Shown: positions 31,780 through 44,719, counted from the first letter of the stretch. The stretch: DNA of 64,000 bases from Hermodice carunculata (GCA_964020975.1 OZ026629.1:52844231-52908230); one strand, 5' to 3'. The notes: generated by a model from the sequence alone, not told the origin. Program-made: numbers and translations.

Positions 31780-32150
31780 CTGTGTTTTTTACTCCCCCGC
31801 GTGTAATGTCTCCCCACTCCAATCACTCCAAGTAAGGAGATCTCCCTTAATGGAATGCTTTCAACTTGGCGCCTCTGGGTTGTGCTCATTCAGACAAATT
31901 GTTAATTGGGACCTCTCCTACTGCTAAAAATAGGTACCATGGAAAAATTAAAGCCCTAGCCTCCTATTCAATATAATGGGGAGACCAAATTTAAAGCCCT
32001 GGAATTTGAGGGCCATTTGGCTTTTGGAGAAACCCTGCCAAGGATTGGTCCTCAGGCACATTCAAGGTAACCTTAATGATCTTGTCTCTTGATCAAAAGA
32101 TTGGCAATTATCTGTCCATCTGGGAAGAACCAATCCAAAGAAAAACTGTA
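31780..32150. other. Unassigned sequence
   Basis: I see nothing here that I can assign. Confidence 0.5.
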
Positions 32151-32262
32151 CCAGGGACTCTATCAACTTGGATGTTTCAACTGAGGAGAAGGACTTGAGC
32201 AAAGCAATCAACAATCAGTTGAAATTTCATAAGCATACTGCAACAGTAGTCAACTAGAAAAA
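32150..32262 (+). mobile_element. LINE ORF2 fragment
   Basis: The reading TRDSINLDVSTEEKDLSKAI and NNQLKFHKHTATVVN matches the EEKDLG...D..LKF..H conserved block after the RT of CR1/Jockey LINEs. The words CAACAGTAGTCAACTAGAAAA reappear at 32990-33010 beyond the tandem arrays. Confidence 0.7.
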
Positions 32263-32319
32263 ATTTGCTTCAAAACATATATCTTTGCCTTCAAAAATTG
32301 AAATATGGCTACATTATAT

Positions 32320-32700
32320 TTTCAAAGGTCCAAATGACCTTGACCTTTGACCTCTAGAGGTTACAATTATTTTATTCTTTTTAAATGTGCGGTGTTGCAA
32401 TACCTACAATTAGAGCCTGACATGACTGAAATTGGATGAAATTTGACAGAATTATGGCTGGTTGAAAATTTCAAAGGCCCAAATGACCTTGACCTTTGAC
32501 CTTAAGATGTTGCATGTAAATTACAAAAATATGCAGTGTTGCAGTACCTATAATTTGAGCCCAACATGATCAAAATTGGAGATTAATTGACCGAGTTGTG
32601 GCTAGAAGAAAATTTCAAAAGGCAAAATGACCTTGACCTTTGACCTTTTGAGATCACATGTAAATTACAAAATGTGCTACAAACATATTATTGAAGTTGG
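32320..32700. repeat. Tandem array, about three units of 130-145 bp
   Basis: Each unit carries AAATGACCTTGACCTTTGAC, CAGTGTTGCAGTACC, and TGATCAAAATTGG or similar. It is non-coding. Confidence 0.8.
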
Positions 32701-32904
32701 ATTGGTTACCGGTACCTGTAATAGGTTTGGAGATATTCAAGATTTTAATTTTCAAATGGCTCTAATTTGCACAATTTTCAAAAGAGTTAAACCTCTTTAC
32801 AAAAATGCAAGACTTCATGTATGGAAGTATAATGATGCCAGGTTTGGAGTTCCTACGTATAATAGTTTTCAAATGAAATGTCAGACAAATTTGCCTGGAA
32901 AGAA

Positions 32905-32913
32905 AGAAAAGAA

Positions 32914-32977
<64 letters not shown>

Positions 32978-32990
32978 AAAAGAAAGAAAA
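32905..32990. repeat. GAAA microsatellite
   Basis: About twenty GAAA units next to CAGACAAATTTG, the same pairing seen in inverted form at about 37220-37290 and 53955-54000. Confidence 0.95.
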
Positions 32991-33059
32991 GCAACAATAG
33001 TCAACTAGAAAAATTAGATTTGCTTGTCAGCAAGTCAGTGTGTGCTTAGAAGACTTTTG

Positions 33060-34100
33060 AAGATTGCCCATTCTGCATTTATTTACCTCCTGCAGTAATA
33101 TTTTTTTGGTACAGCAATGCCAAAAGAACAAAAAAAAAATTAAGTTGAAAAGGCACCTCGATCTATTATAGTCTTGAAGCTTTTTGAGATTTAAATTTTG
33201 TGTTTTACCCTAATTTGCATTAATGAAAATGCTACAACTTATATTCATGGTTCATTGGATGCAGCTATCTCACAAATCTATCAATTGAAGTATGAATGAC
33301 ACCTCAGTCTGTAATAGTTTTGAAGTTGTTCAAGATTTAAAGTTTATGTATTCACCTAATTTGCATAAATTAAGATGCTACAACTTTGATTCAGGTTGTA
33401 TTGGATGGGACTGTGTCATAAACCTGTTGATGGAAGTTGGAATGGCACCTCTATCTGTAATAGTTTTTAAGTTATTTCAGATTTCCATTTTGAGTTTTCA
33501 CCTACTTTGCACAAATTAAAGAGCTACAACTTTGATTCTTGTTTCATTGGATGTGGCTATGTAACAAACCTTCCAAGTGAAGTGGGAAAGGCACCTCTAT
33601 CTGTAATTGTTTTGAAGTTATTCTAGATTTAAATTTTGTGTATTTGTCTAATTTGCATAAATTAACATGCTATAATTTGGTTCATGTTTCATTGGATGTG
33701 GCATGTCACAAACCTACAAATCAAAGTTGGAATGACACCTGCAATAGTTTTGAACTTATTCAAGAATTCAATTTGTGTATTCACTAAGGACTAACTTGCA
33801 TAAATCAAAATGCTTCAATCTTGGTTCATGATTCATTAGATGCAGCTATGTCCCAAACTTATAGATTGAAGTCGGAATGGCACCTCTACTTATAATAGTT
33901 AGGGTGATATTCAACTTTTAAACATTCAAGTGCTCTTAATTAGCATAATTTCAAATGCTGCAGTTTTTGTTCTTTGTCCATTAGATTGACATGTGTCACA
34001 AACCTATCTGTGCTGCTGGTACTTTATATCTAGTGTCTCTCTGCAATATGTTGGAAGCTACACAGCTTTTAAAAATTTTAATTGGCTCTAATTTGCATAC
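33060..34100. repeat. Tandem array, about seven units of about 147 bp
   Basis: The repeated order is TTCATTGGATG, AGTTGGAATGACACCT, AATAGTTTTGAAGTTATTC, TAATTTGCATAAATTAA, ATGCTACAACTT. Successive TTTGCATAAATT words are about 143-151 bp apart. The same family is found inverted at 37262-37560 and 38520-39290, and in both orientations at 54020-54800. Confidence 0.85.
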
Positions 34101-34104
34101 TGAG

Positions 34105-36185
34105 CTCAGCTGACTTGTCAGTCAGCTGAGCTTATCTTATGGTCCTCCGTCCGTCAATAATTCACATTTTCAACTTCTTCTCCGAAACCGTCAGCCAGAT
34201 CCACTTCAAACTTGGTGGGGATGTGCCTTGGGTAGGTGTCTACCAAGTTTGTTCAAATGGTCGTGCTCCAGTGATTTTTTGATTTTTATTGAATATTTTT
34301 GTTCTTTTTTGGGCAAATCTTAAAAAATTTTCTTCTCTGAAACCGCTCACCCAATTACTTTGATATCACACAGAAACACTCCCTGGGACTCCTAGTTCTT
34401 AATTTATTCACTAGGTGGCGCTGCAATTTTTTTTCTAATTTTTGTGTGTTACAGCTATTTTCGACTTCTTCTCCAGAACTTTCACTCAGATTAAGCTGAA
34501 ACATGGTGGATGTGTTCCTTGTAGAAGGGTCAAACAAGTTCACTATGTGAGAATGCTGCGGATCCCTGATTTTTGACGATTTTTTCAATTCGGGTACTTA
34601 CCGGTCAATGCAGCTTTCCTATTGATTACTATGGAAGTCGATGAGCATTCTAATGCTAATTCACATTTTCGACTTCTTCTCCAAAACCGTCATCCAGATT
34701 AACTTCAAACTTGGTGGGGATGTACCTTGGGTGGGTGTCTACCAGGTTTGTTCAAGTGGTCATGCTCCTCCGATTTTTGGATTTTTAATGATTTTTTTGG
34801 TTCTTTTTTTTGGACAAATCTTAAAAAAATCTTCTTCTCCAAAGTGCTTACTCAGTTGCTCTGATATCACACGGGAACACACCTAGGGACTCCTTGTTCT
34901 TAATTTGTTCTCCAGGTGGCGCTGCATTTTTAAAAACAATTTTTCATGAATTTTTGAGTGTTGTAGCTATTTTCCACTTCTTCTCCAGAACCGTCACTCA
35001 GATTAAGCTGAAACAAGGTGGATATGTTCCTTGTGGAAGGGTCAAACAAAGTTGTTCACTATGTGGGAATGCTGAGGATTCTTGATCTTTAAGCATTTTT
35101 TTCAATTTGAGTACCTCTCAGTCAATGCAGCTTTCCTATTGATTATTATGGAAGTCAATGAGCATTCTAATGCTAATTCACATTTTCGACTTCTTCTCCA
35201 AAACTGTCATCCAGATTAACTTTAAAGTTGGTGGAGGTGTACCTTGGGTGGGTGTCTACCAGGTTTGTCCAAATGGTCATGTTCCAATGAATTTTGGATT
35301 TTTTTATGATTTTTTTTTTTTCAAAAATTTTAATAGGAAAGTTTGGGAATTTCTTGTAATGGTTATAACTTAAATAATCTTGGCCAGATTTACTTCAAAC
35401 TTGGTGAGGATGTGCCTTGGGTGGATCTCTACCAAGTTTGTTCAAATGGTCACGCTGTATTGATTTTTGGAATTTTTATGAATTTTTTTGTTCTTTTTTG
35501 GGGCAAACCTTAAAACTCTTCACCTCTGAAACTGCTCACCCAATTGTTTTGATATCGTACATAGACACTCCCTGGGACTCCTAATTTGTTCACCAGGTGG
35601 TGCTGCAATTTTTTATTTTTTATATGGTTTTGCTGTTTTTCACTTGTTCTCAGAACTGTTACTCAGATTAAGGTGAAATGTGATGGATATGTTCTTGTGG
35701 AAGGGTCAAGCAAAGTTATTTACTAGGTGGTATTGCTTTAGATTCCTGAATTTTAAGGATTTTCAACTTGGGTACTTATCGGTCACTGCAGCTTTCCTAT
35801 TGATTACTATGTAAGTCAATGGGCATTCTAATGCTAATTCACAGGACAACTGACACGAAATTTACTATTTACTTGATAACTTGAGATCTGTTTTGAGTTA
35901 TTACTGTGATGCTGCACATTATAATGTTTTTGTATGAAGGTCATCCTCAGACAGTATATGAATGACTTTGACCTCGTTTCTGGGGTCACAGTGCAACATA
36001 CATGAATTTTACTCTTCATTATAACTTGAGAACTACTTGAACCTTGATGTTGCACATGTTAGTGTTCTTTTATAATGGTCAGACTTACTCAGAACATGGG
36101 TGACCTTGATCCTTTCCCAAGTTCATAGAGCTGCAAGTGTGATGAATGTCAAGATCACCTGAGCATGGGCTGTTCACACAGCCCT
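34105..36185. repeat. Higher-order tandem array, about 500-bp unit
   Basis: Three long units start at about 34.17, 34.67 and 35.19 kb. Each has three related sub-blocks beginning CTTCTTCTCC or CTTCTCTGAAACC, and a GGTGGCGCTGC motif. The left edge has hairpin arms (CAGCTGACTTGTCAGTCAGCTG) and CCGTCCGTC. The right edge has the hairpin GGGCTGTTCACACAGCCC (about 36165). It looks like pearl/Helentron-type non-autonomous sequence. Confidence 0.75.
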
Positions 36186-36328
36186 CTTGTTTTTAACATC
36201 ATGACTGTTCCCAACAATATGCACAACTTCACTACTACTACTATAGGTACCGTCTATCACCATGCCAAGTTTGGTACTTTTCAGAACAAGACTAGTGTCT
36301 TAGAAAAACTGACCCAAAAATTCACATG

Positions 36329-36525
<197 letters not shown>

Positions 36526-37219
36526 GAAACAAGAAGTCTGTGTTCACACACAGGCTTTAATATACAGTAAATACAGTTGTGGTTTCATCTGAGGCAGTAT
36601 TCAAATTCATGGCAAAAATGCCAAGCGGATGCATATGGCAAGCCAAAGATGCAGATTTATATTCACAAAATAGAGATATCTATATTTCTAAATGCAGATA
36701 TCTGCATTGAAATACAGATATCTGTATTTAAATACAGCATTTCATCGTAGAAATGACAGCATTTTTGAATGCCTTGAATTGGACGGGGAAATATGCTAAA
36801 TGTGGAGACTGATTTATTTTGAGATTTTAATGGCAGGGCTGGGACAGCACCTGACTTCTGTGCTGATGATGACAGCTCAGTCATGGACACAATATGTGGG
36901 TCCATTTCTGATACTCGCATTTCTCAAAGGAACATGGACACCAAACCAGTAGATAACCATGGTGCTAGCTTACTGTCACTCTGGAAATCCTCAGGTATAT
37001 GTATTTTGAATGGGCGAACTCTAGGTGATTATAGTGGACACTGTACATGCTAAAGTAATTTTGATTGCGCTCTCGGGTCCACCCAGCCTGCCAGGATGAG
37101 GATCTGCTTTGACCTTCTGCTCCCTCTGCCACTACTGCAGCCACGGTGTGTGCTGACCTGGTGGCTATTGTCATTATGTCTGGGTGCCACCCCAGACATT
37201 TTGTTTTTTTCCAAGAATT
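36526..37219. other. Unassigned sequence with short palindromes
   Basis: Around 36690-36740 there are repeated GATATCTGTATTT/AATACAGATATC palindromes. I see no gene. Confidence 0.5.
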
Positions 37220-37560
37220 CTTTCTTTCTTTCTTTCTTTCTTTTTTTCTTTCTTTCTTTCTTTACGATCAAATTTGTCCAGAGTTTTTCTCGGGTACTAT
37301 AATTCTGAAAACCACCAAACTTGCCATTATGACTGACCCACCAGTGAAATTAGGCACCTGACTTGGAATAGTCATGATGTTTAAAATTATGCGAATTATG
37401 GGCCATTGAAATTATAAAAGCTTTATATCTTCAAATATATTATAGATAGACACAAAGTTCTAACTTACACATATAGGTTTGAGACATCTGGTAAATCGAA
37501 TAACATGCAAACAAAAGTTGGGAAATTTTAATGTATGCTAAATTCAGTGAATTTCCCAAC
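37220..37560. repeat. TTTC microsatellite and inverted array unit
   Basis: A TTTC tract followed by CAAATTTGTCCAGAGTTTTT and CACCAAACTTGCCAT, the mirror of the 32.8-32.9 kb arrangement. Confidence 0.75.
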
Positions 37561-37724
37561 AATCCACATTTTGACTAGGGCTTCTGCTGTACTGCATGTT
37601 ATATAAGCCTTCATGGTGCTAGGCAACCATTTTGCATTCATGATACTCGAACTTGTCTCATAGGCAGCCTTCTAGCCATGCCTGCTGGGTTTATGGTTTG
37701 AAAGTTTTGGGTCTTATGGCAAAT

Positions 37725-37748
37725 GGGAGGTGGGGGTGGGGGTGGGGG
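37725..37748 (+). other. G-quadruplex motif
   Basis: Four G3-or-longer runs separated by one to three bases (GGGAGGTGGGGGTGGGGG and GTGGGGG) meet the G4 pattern. No gene is attached to it. Confidence 0.6.
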
Positions 37749-38453
37749 AACTCCCAACAACTGTGTAATGAGGTTCTCAATAAAATACAGAGAATCTCTT
37801 TCTGTTCATACAAGAAGCATATCTGATCCATGTTCACACTAATGCTGCACAGAGCTGTAAGTGCACCATGGCTGGGACTGACCAGTCAGAGTGTCCTAGC
37901 TGGTCTGTACCTGAGGCTAGGAGTCTGCTGGTCTTATCAATCAGTCCCAAGGGATAAGAGGAACTGGACTTCTAGGCAGAACGAAGCCAGAGTGTACCCC
38001 GCTGTTAAAAATAGACTACACACAGAGCTGAGTTTCCTTGACCGGATCAAAGTCTGACTTACAGTCCTCAGTGACTGTTTTCACAACTTGGTGAATTTTG
38101 AAAAAGTGTATGGATTTGTGTCATCTCAATGGACACTTCCATGTCTTTGTTTTCTTGTAACCAGTGAGATGAAGCTTGTTCTTCATAGCCAATACTGAGT
38201 CGGCATAATGCATGTCTCAGTTCAGAGGTACATGTACATGTAGTTTTGTTACAAAATCTGTTGAAATTTGTTTATGTAATAAAGTAACAAAGACAGTTTT
38301 GTATTGCATGTATGAACATCCCTCTGAATTAATATATGTGTACACTGTACATGCACATATACTCATCTATACTGTCTAGAAGGGCTGACCCTTTCAGGAG
38401 TGGGCACTTTTCTCTGGTCATGAGGGTGCTCACTGTAGAGAGGTTTCACTGTA

Positions 38454-38520
38454 CAGTGGTACCTGCAATTTAAGACCACCCCTAATGCCAGACAAAAGTG
38501 GTCACATAGGACAGGTGGTC
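38454..38520. mobile_element. Truncated pogo/Tigger-like MITE
   Basis: It starts TA-CAGTGGTACCTGCAATTTAA like the 11155 element and stops at a TTTC tract. Immediately before it, GGTTTCACTGTA looks like the end of a second element of the same family, so two ends abut. Confidence 0.75.
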
Positions 38521-39290
38521 TTTCTTTCTTTCTGACCAAGTTGGTCCAGAGTTTTTTTCAGACAATATTGGAAAAAAACACCAAACTTGCCATGGTGACT
38601 GACATAACCAGCAAAATTGTGCATCTCATTTGGAACAGTCATGATGTTTAAAATTATGCAAATTTTAGAGGCAACAAAAATTTTAAAAGCGCCTTATCTT
38701 CCAAACTATTGCAGATGGACTCAAAATTTCAATGTGCATATATACCTTTTTGACACTTGCCACTATAATGGACAGTACCGTTGTAGAATTTCAAATTATG
38801 CTAATAAGGGGCATTGAAAAATTTAAAAGTTGAGTATCTCCAAAACTATTGTACATAAAGATGACATTCCAACTTCAATTTGTAGGTTTGTGGCAAAGAC
38901 CCATCCTATGAACCATGAACCAAAGTTGTAGGATTTTAATTTATGCAAATTAGGTGAATATGCAAAATGTTAATCTTTAATAGCTTCAAATCTATTATAG
39001 AGGTGCCATTTCTACTTCAATGTATGGGTTTCTGGCATAACCCCATCCAATGAACAATAAACCAAAGTTCTTCTAGGCTTATGATTCATGCAAATTAGAC
39101 AAATACATGAAATTGAAATGTTGAATACCTTCAAAACTATTATAGATAGTAGTTTCATTAAAACTTAACTTTATAAGTTTGGGACATGGCCACATCCCTT
39201 GAACCAATTAAGAACCAAAGCTGAGCATTTTAATTGATAAAAATTAGGCTAATACACGGAATTTAGATTATGTTGGACAATGGCAAAGTA
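38520..39290. repeat. Inverted copy of the 147-bp tandem array
   Basis: About five units, the reverse complement of the 33-kb array (ATGCAAATTAGG, TATTATAGAGGTGCC, CATCCAATGAAC and similar). It begins again with a TTTC tract and a CCAAACTTGCCATGGTGACTGA block. Confidence 0.8.
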
Positions 39291-39529
39291 TAGCATTTCA
39301 AACTTTTCTCATTTTGAAGGCACCCAAACAGATTTGATGTGAAGCAAATCTTCTTTTCTAGTTATTTTTACTTTTATTGTGAAGAGACCATGCATTTTGA
39401 CTCTATGTATACAATGTTTTATCGATGTTTCTGTACATATTTTCCTCAGTACTGGGGGTTTAATGAAATAAATAAATATATAGCTACTCAGGACAACCAA
39501 GCAAGATAGACAACTTTCTAGCCTCTGCC

Positions 39530-40048
39530 CGCACACTGCAGGGGTTCAAATATTACTATGTTCATGACCCAAATGACCTATCAATCCACTGCATCTTGTC
39601 CTGTCAAACTGATGATGCACGAACTGCATACTCCCACTGAAGATGGGTTCAGCCGTCATGCCAAATTTGTGTGGTCTAAATGTGATAGCACCAAATTTCT
39701 CAATGCTATGACCCATCCAGACATCACAGTAAAAATAAATCGGCTTACTATTGGCAGAAGTGCTGTTTTTGTAGATCAAGCAGTAAATGCCATGCATACT
39801 ATATAACTTGATGGATGCAGCTAAATTGGCAAAACTTGAACGGAAGAAACCTTGGAAGAAGAAGAAGAAGCTCATCACAAACAAAAGTAAATGGTATGAC
39901 AATGAATGTAGGGATATCAGCAGCTTACTGAGGAAAGCTGGCAGACACATACACCGTAACTCTTTTGAACCCTCCCTTTGCGAACGTCTGTATGTGTTGA
40001 GAAAAAAATATAAAAGTGTCCTAAACAAGGCTCATCCAAAAGATTGAT
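39530..40048 (+). mobile_element. LINE ORF2, 5' half of a split copy
   Basis: The end of the endonuclease domain (DPNDLSIHCILSCQ) is followed by the linker (NKSKWYDNECRDISSLL, then RKKYKSVLNKAHPKD). The frame changes at least once. The reading resumes at about 42385 (YQALILNQLDSIRDTNPT), so the 2.3 kb between looks like later insertion into one LINE. Confidence 0.75.
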
Positions 40049-40314
40049 GTCCCCCCCCCCTCCACCATCACTTCCTTCCCACACGTTTTTTGTTCTCTTT
40101 GACCCCAAAAAATAGGTCTAATGGTCAAAGTCACTCATTAAATTACATGTACCTTCACATGGAGGTTGAATGACACTTATACATGGAACATAAAGTAGCA
40201 TGATAAAAAACAAAGAAAAGACTGTTGATACACGAAGCACATGTACGAACGTCTCCATGTTTTCTGTTCCCGTATCCAAACAGAAACGCCAAGGTCACCA
40301 AGAAATATCACATA

Positions 40315-40494
40315 CAGTGAGACCTGTTTTGAGAGACCACTGTAATGGAGGATCACCTGTCTTTTAAGACCATATTTCCAAAGTCCCTTTTGCTATCTTT
40401 TCCATGTTATTGCACCTCCATTCCAAGACCACTTGCCTTATATGACCACTTTTCAGCCTACCCTAGGGGTGGTCTCTCAAAACAGGTTTCACTG
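40315..40494. mobile_element. pogo/Tigger-like MITE, TTTTGA type
   Basis: 180 bp flanked by TA. The ends read CAGTGAGACCTGTTTTGAGA and CAGTGAAACCTGTTTTGAGA. It is a close relative of 1358-1537, in the opposite orientation. Confidence 0.9.
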
Positions 40495-40984
40495 TATAAG
40501 AAAGCTTCATGGGATGCTTCATTTGGTGCATACATCAATGTGACTTTACACTGCTGTCTACACACAGGACATGTGAATAAACAACCATTACTATTCCTAC
40601 ATACACGTCGTTAACTCCATCAGCCCACACGACAAACAGTTTGCATGCTGGGACTACACGAGTACATGTATAGTTGTTGCCACGGTGACCATGTGATTAG
40701 TTCAGTATCACCTGATGACATACATGCATCAGAACAAAGTATGTTTCTCTGGTGGAGTTATAAAGGTCAACCCTCCAATGGTTCTTGAAATATTAATCAT
40801 GGGGAATACATCAAAATGATAATGTTTGTTGATTCTGGGACCTTCAAAATAAGACAAGCTTATTAAAAAAAAGTACATGCAGAACATTTTTATGTTGTAC
40901 TTCTTTGGTGTTAATATCAACCCCCAAGATTTTGTTTACTGACACATAAAGCAGCATATACAAAACAAGGATTTACACGGAGTT
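40495..40984. other. Unassigned sequence, possible 5' part of the Helentron-like element
   Basis: I see no coding capacity. The left border of the following array could lie here. Confidence 0.4.
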
Positions 40985-42380
40985 TATACTGTGACCTACA
41001 TATCTGACCTAGTGACCTATTTTTGCTCATAACACATTTTCAAGTCACAATGAATTAACAGGTAAAATTTCATTACAAGAAGTCAAAAGTAACACAAAAT
41101 TATAGTCAGGACGTGAAAATACTGAATATTTACAAATCACTGTGACCCACATATTTGACCTGGTGACCTAGTTTTGCTTTATGGCACATTCTTAGATTAA
41201 GCTTCACATTTGTGTAAAATTTCATTAATCTAAGTAAAAGGACAAAAAAGTTATGGCCCGGACAAGATTTTGAATGGATTTCACAGTGACCTAGATATTT
41301 GACCTAGTGACCTACTTTTGCCATGTGACACAACAACTCCCCAGGTAGTATTAAAATAATAAATTTGGTAGCTGTAGGTATTATAGTAAGGGAAATATGG
41401 CATGGACAAGGTTTTACATGGAGTTTACACTGTGACCTAGATATTTGACCTAGTGACCTAGTTTTGCGTCGTGACACACTTTTAGGTCACAATACATTAT
41501 CAGTAAAATTTTATAACAAGAAGTCAAAATTTTTTAAGAATTACAGTAAGGACATGAAAATACTGTACATTTATGTATTACTGTGACCAAAATATTTGAC
41601 CTAGTAACCTAATTTTACTTTACGACAAATTTCCATGTTAAGTTTCACATTTGTGTAAAATTTCATCAATCTAAGTAAAAGGACAAAAATATTATGGCCC
41701 CGACAAGTTTTTACATGGATTTCACATTGTGACCTAGATTTTGAACCTAGTGACCTACTTTTGCCATGCTACACTCCAGCACCCCAAGAAGTATGCACAT
41801 AACAAAGATAGTAGCTGTAGGTATTATGGTATAAGAAATTTGGTGCTGACAAGGTTTTACACAGAATTTCATACTGTGACCTATATATTTGACCTAGTGA
41901 CCTAATTTCCCCTCATGACACACTTTTGGGTCAAGGTACATTATCATGTAAAATTTCATAAAAAGAGGTCCAAAAGTTAAAAAAATTACAGTCAGGACCT
42001 GAAAATTCTGTATATTTACATGTCGTGGTGACCCAAATATTTGACCTAGTGACCTAGTTTTGCTTTATGACACTTTCTTAGACTAAGCTTCACATTTGTG
42101 TAATATTTCATGACTCTAAGTAAAAGGACAAAAAAGTTATGGCCCGGACAAGATTTTTCATACATATGTATTCTGTGACCCAGATATTTGACCTAGTGAC
42201 CTACTTTTGGCACACGATACACTTCTATCCTAGAAAGTACAAACACATTAAATTTGGTAGCTGTGGGTGTTATGGTGTTGGAAATATGGCCCGGAGAAGC
42301 TTCGGGCGGATGGACTGACGGAAGGACGGACGGACGAGGTGCAAACCTATAGTCCCCCACCAAGTGGGCGGGGGACTAAT
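40985..42380 (+). mobile_element. Helentron/pearl-like element: nine monomers in three trimers
   Basis: Nine monomers of about 144-151 bp each begin near CTGTGACC..ATATTTGACCTAGTGACCTA. They fall into three types in the fixed order A-B-C, repeated three times. A has GGTCACAATACATTATC-like text, B has AAGCTTCACATTTGTGTAAA, C has AATTTGGTAGCTGTAGGTAT. After the last C comes GGAAGGACGGACGGACGA and then a hairpin at 42350-42378 (TAGTCCCCC/GGGGGACTA). Tandem core, ACGG tract and 3' hairpin fit pearl-type non-autonomous Helentrons. It carries no protein. Confidence 0.8.
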
Positions 42381-42930
42381 AAGAAAAAGAGGTGGTACCA
42401 GGCACTGATTCTAAATCAACTGGACTCCATTAGAGACACAAATCCAACTTAATTTTGAAACAATAGTTGGGAAGACCATATTAATTCACAGTGGACTAAG
42501 ACTACATATGGTTTCAGCAACATTTGAGAAAACAAAGGTAGTCAAAGCATAAATAAGACCATCACAAATTTGAGAAATTGCTTGCAGTTAAAAGTGTTAG
42601 TGCATGGTCCAATAATGTTCAAAGAGAGGACCGTACTTACAAATTATTCAAAACTGAATTTGGTGTAGAAAACTATTCACCACAAATTTTACTCTCTAAA
42701 ATGAATTTGGCAGATTTCGAACATGCTTGCACAATCTCCAAATTGAACTGGGCAGGCACACCATACCCAAGACGCCAGTTGAGAGCAGGCTTTGTAAAGT
42801 GTGCTCCATGCAGTGTGTGGAAAGTGAAATGCACATGATATTGGATTGCCCATTTTATCATAGTGAAAGAGAAGTCTGCCAATATGTTGGAAACCTGTAC
42901 CAAGTCAGGTAGAAGATACCCTCATTCATT
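42381..42930 (+). mobile_element. LINE ORF2, 3' part of a split copy
   Basis: It resumes the linker (YQALILNQLDSIRDTNPT). Then, after internal loss of the RT, it gives the C-terminal part: LLSKMNLADFEHACTIS, IELGRHTIPKTPVESRLCKV and the CxxC-H-C finger-like CKVCSMQCVESEMHMILDC. There are stops and frame changes. Confidence 0.75.
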
Positions 42931-42990
42931 TCAATTTCATTATTGTGGGTCATGGATCCTTCTGACGATGGACACTAACATGTCTTACTA

Positions 42991-43168
42991 CAGTGGTACC
43001 TGCTGTATGTGGCCACCCCTTCTGCCAAGAAAAAGTGGCCACATACAGCAGATGACCTGTCACCACAGGTAAATTTTACCAAGAAATTGACTCCTGTGTC
43101 TGAGCCTAGTGACCGCAAAAAGCAATATGGCTGTTGACAGCAGGGGTTGCATACAGCAGGTACCACTG
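42991..43168. mobile_element. pogo/Tigger-like MITE, GCTGTATG type
   Basis: 178 bp flanked by TA. The ends read CAGTGGTACCTGCTGTATGT and CAGTGGTACCTGCTGTATGC. Internally, GTGGCCACATACAGCAG repeats the tag. Confidence 0.92.
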
Positions 43169-43397
43169 TATATGGAAAATGATACTGGATCTGACAAGGT
43201 TGAGCTTATATTCGGTTTGGTCTCATCACTATCATTGAAAATTGTTGTCTGCTTCTCTTTTCATGGAACTATTATGTATTTTGCTAACAATTTGAACATT
43301 CAGGCATTTTCTGCACATATTGCAGTGCAGTAAGTATTCCAAATGTAGTGGGACTGATATTGTTTTTTTTTTTATAATTGTCTGATGAATATAGTTT

Positions 43398-43398
<1 letters not shown>

Positions 43399-43468
<70 letters not shown>
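43399..43468. repeat. CT dinucleotide microsatellite
   Basis: About 35 CT units. Confidence 0.97.
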
Positions 43469-43472
<4 letters not shown>

Positions 43473-44714
43473 TAATTAGCATCTAAATGAGCTGACTGAC
43501 AAGTTCACCTATGTCTGATTGTCAATGAAAAAATTTAAAACTGTTACATGAAAGACATGCAGCTGTACTTACAGTTACCTTTAGGAATTTCAACACGATT
43601 TCTCTCTTTCTTTCTTTTCATAAACAATAACTCTTTCTGTGGTAAATGTGGTAGAATTTTGCAATAATTAGGACAGTTTTACATTTTGACCTTTTGAACC
43701 TAAAAGGACCATGACTTGCATGTACATTGGCGGACTTGCAGATGACTTACAATGGCATACTACACTTTTTGAATTATAAATTATTACCTTAATAAATGAC
43801 TTACTAGATGACTTGTGGGATTCTATGCTTTCTTGAACATTTCAATTTCCTTTAAAAAATACTTCTGGAAACCATACTTGAAATGTGACTGCTATGCTTA
43901 CATATTATGGCTATTGTAATGCAATTTGACTACTGTTTTGTGTTTTGAGGCCTGACGTCACTTGTTTCTGGCTGATGTTTGACATTTGAACCAGTTTACT
44001 TGCAAATTCTAACAATGTTTTGACTTTTCCCCACTATATTTGCATATACGAAAACTTTTCTTTTTGAAATACTCTTAGTTTATCTGCTTTAAAACAACAT
44101 CATGCCTTTAGCTACATGTCTAAAACACATTGCATTGTATAATCATGTTGTTTGGATTCTTGTTGATGGTCATTTTAGGCCTAGGGGGCTTCTCTGATGG
44201 ATTGATGTTGGGGTTAGTGTCACTTTGTGGACTTATATGGTCGTGATGATGATCATTGTTAAGACGGTGGTTGCAACTAGTACCTTTAAATGCTGAATTT
44301 TGTTGATATTTTCAACAAATTAGGAACCTGTGTTTACTAATGCTCTGATGTGCTGCAGATTTTGGTCCGTTTTCATGAATTGTACGGTCATGTGCACATG
44401 AATGATGCACCTGTTCAAGCCAATTTACTGAAATACTGGTAGGCCTATTAATTTGAAACAAAACTTTTTGCATTCTGTCATGTTAAATCTAGACATGGCT
44501 TTTTTGACCCTATGGAATAAATTTATGCGATTCAACTATACATACCAATGAACATTGCCTTTGCCTTTGGTCGGAATTGACTTCTATTTGTTTCATTAGG
44601 ACTACGATTTGGATATGGTAATGACACTGTTTAATTTATACCTTGAACTATTTGAAACAGTTTTCCACACCCTTAGCCACGATCAAAAGTTCCAATTCAT
44701 TATGTCTTATAACA
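43469..44714. other. Unassigned intergenic sequence
   Basis: AT-rich sequence with no ORF or known repeat that I can support. Confidence 0.5.
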
Positions 44715-44719
44715 ATGGT

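Noticed and set aside
42267-42452. Plus-strand ORF over the ACGG tract and hairpin
   Set aside because: It crosses the Helentron-like 3' end and the LINE piece, so it is not a gene.
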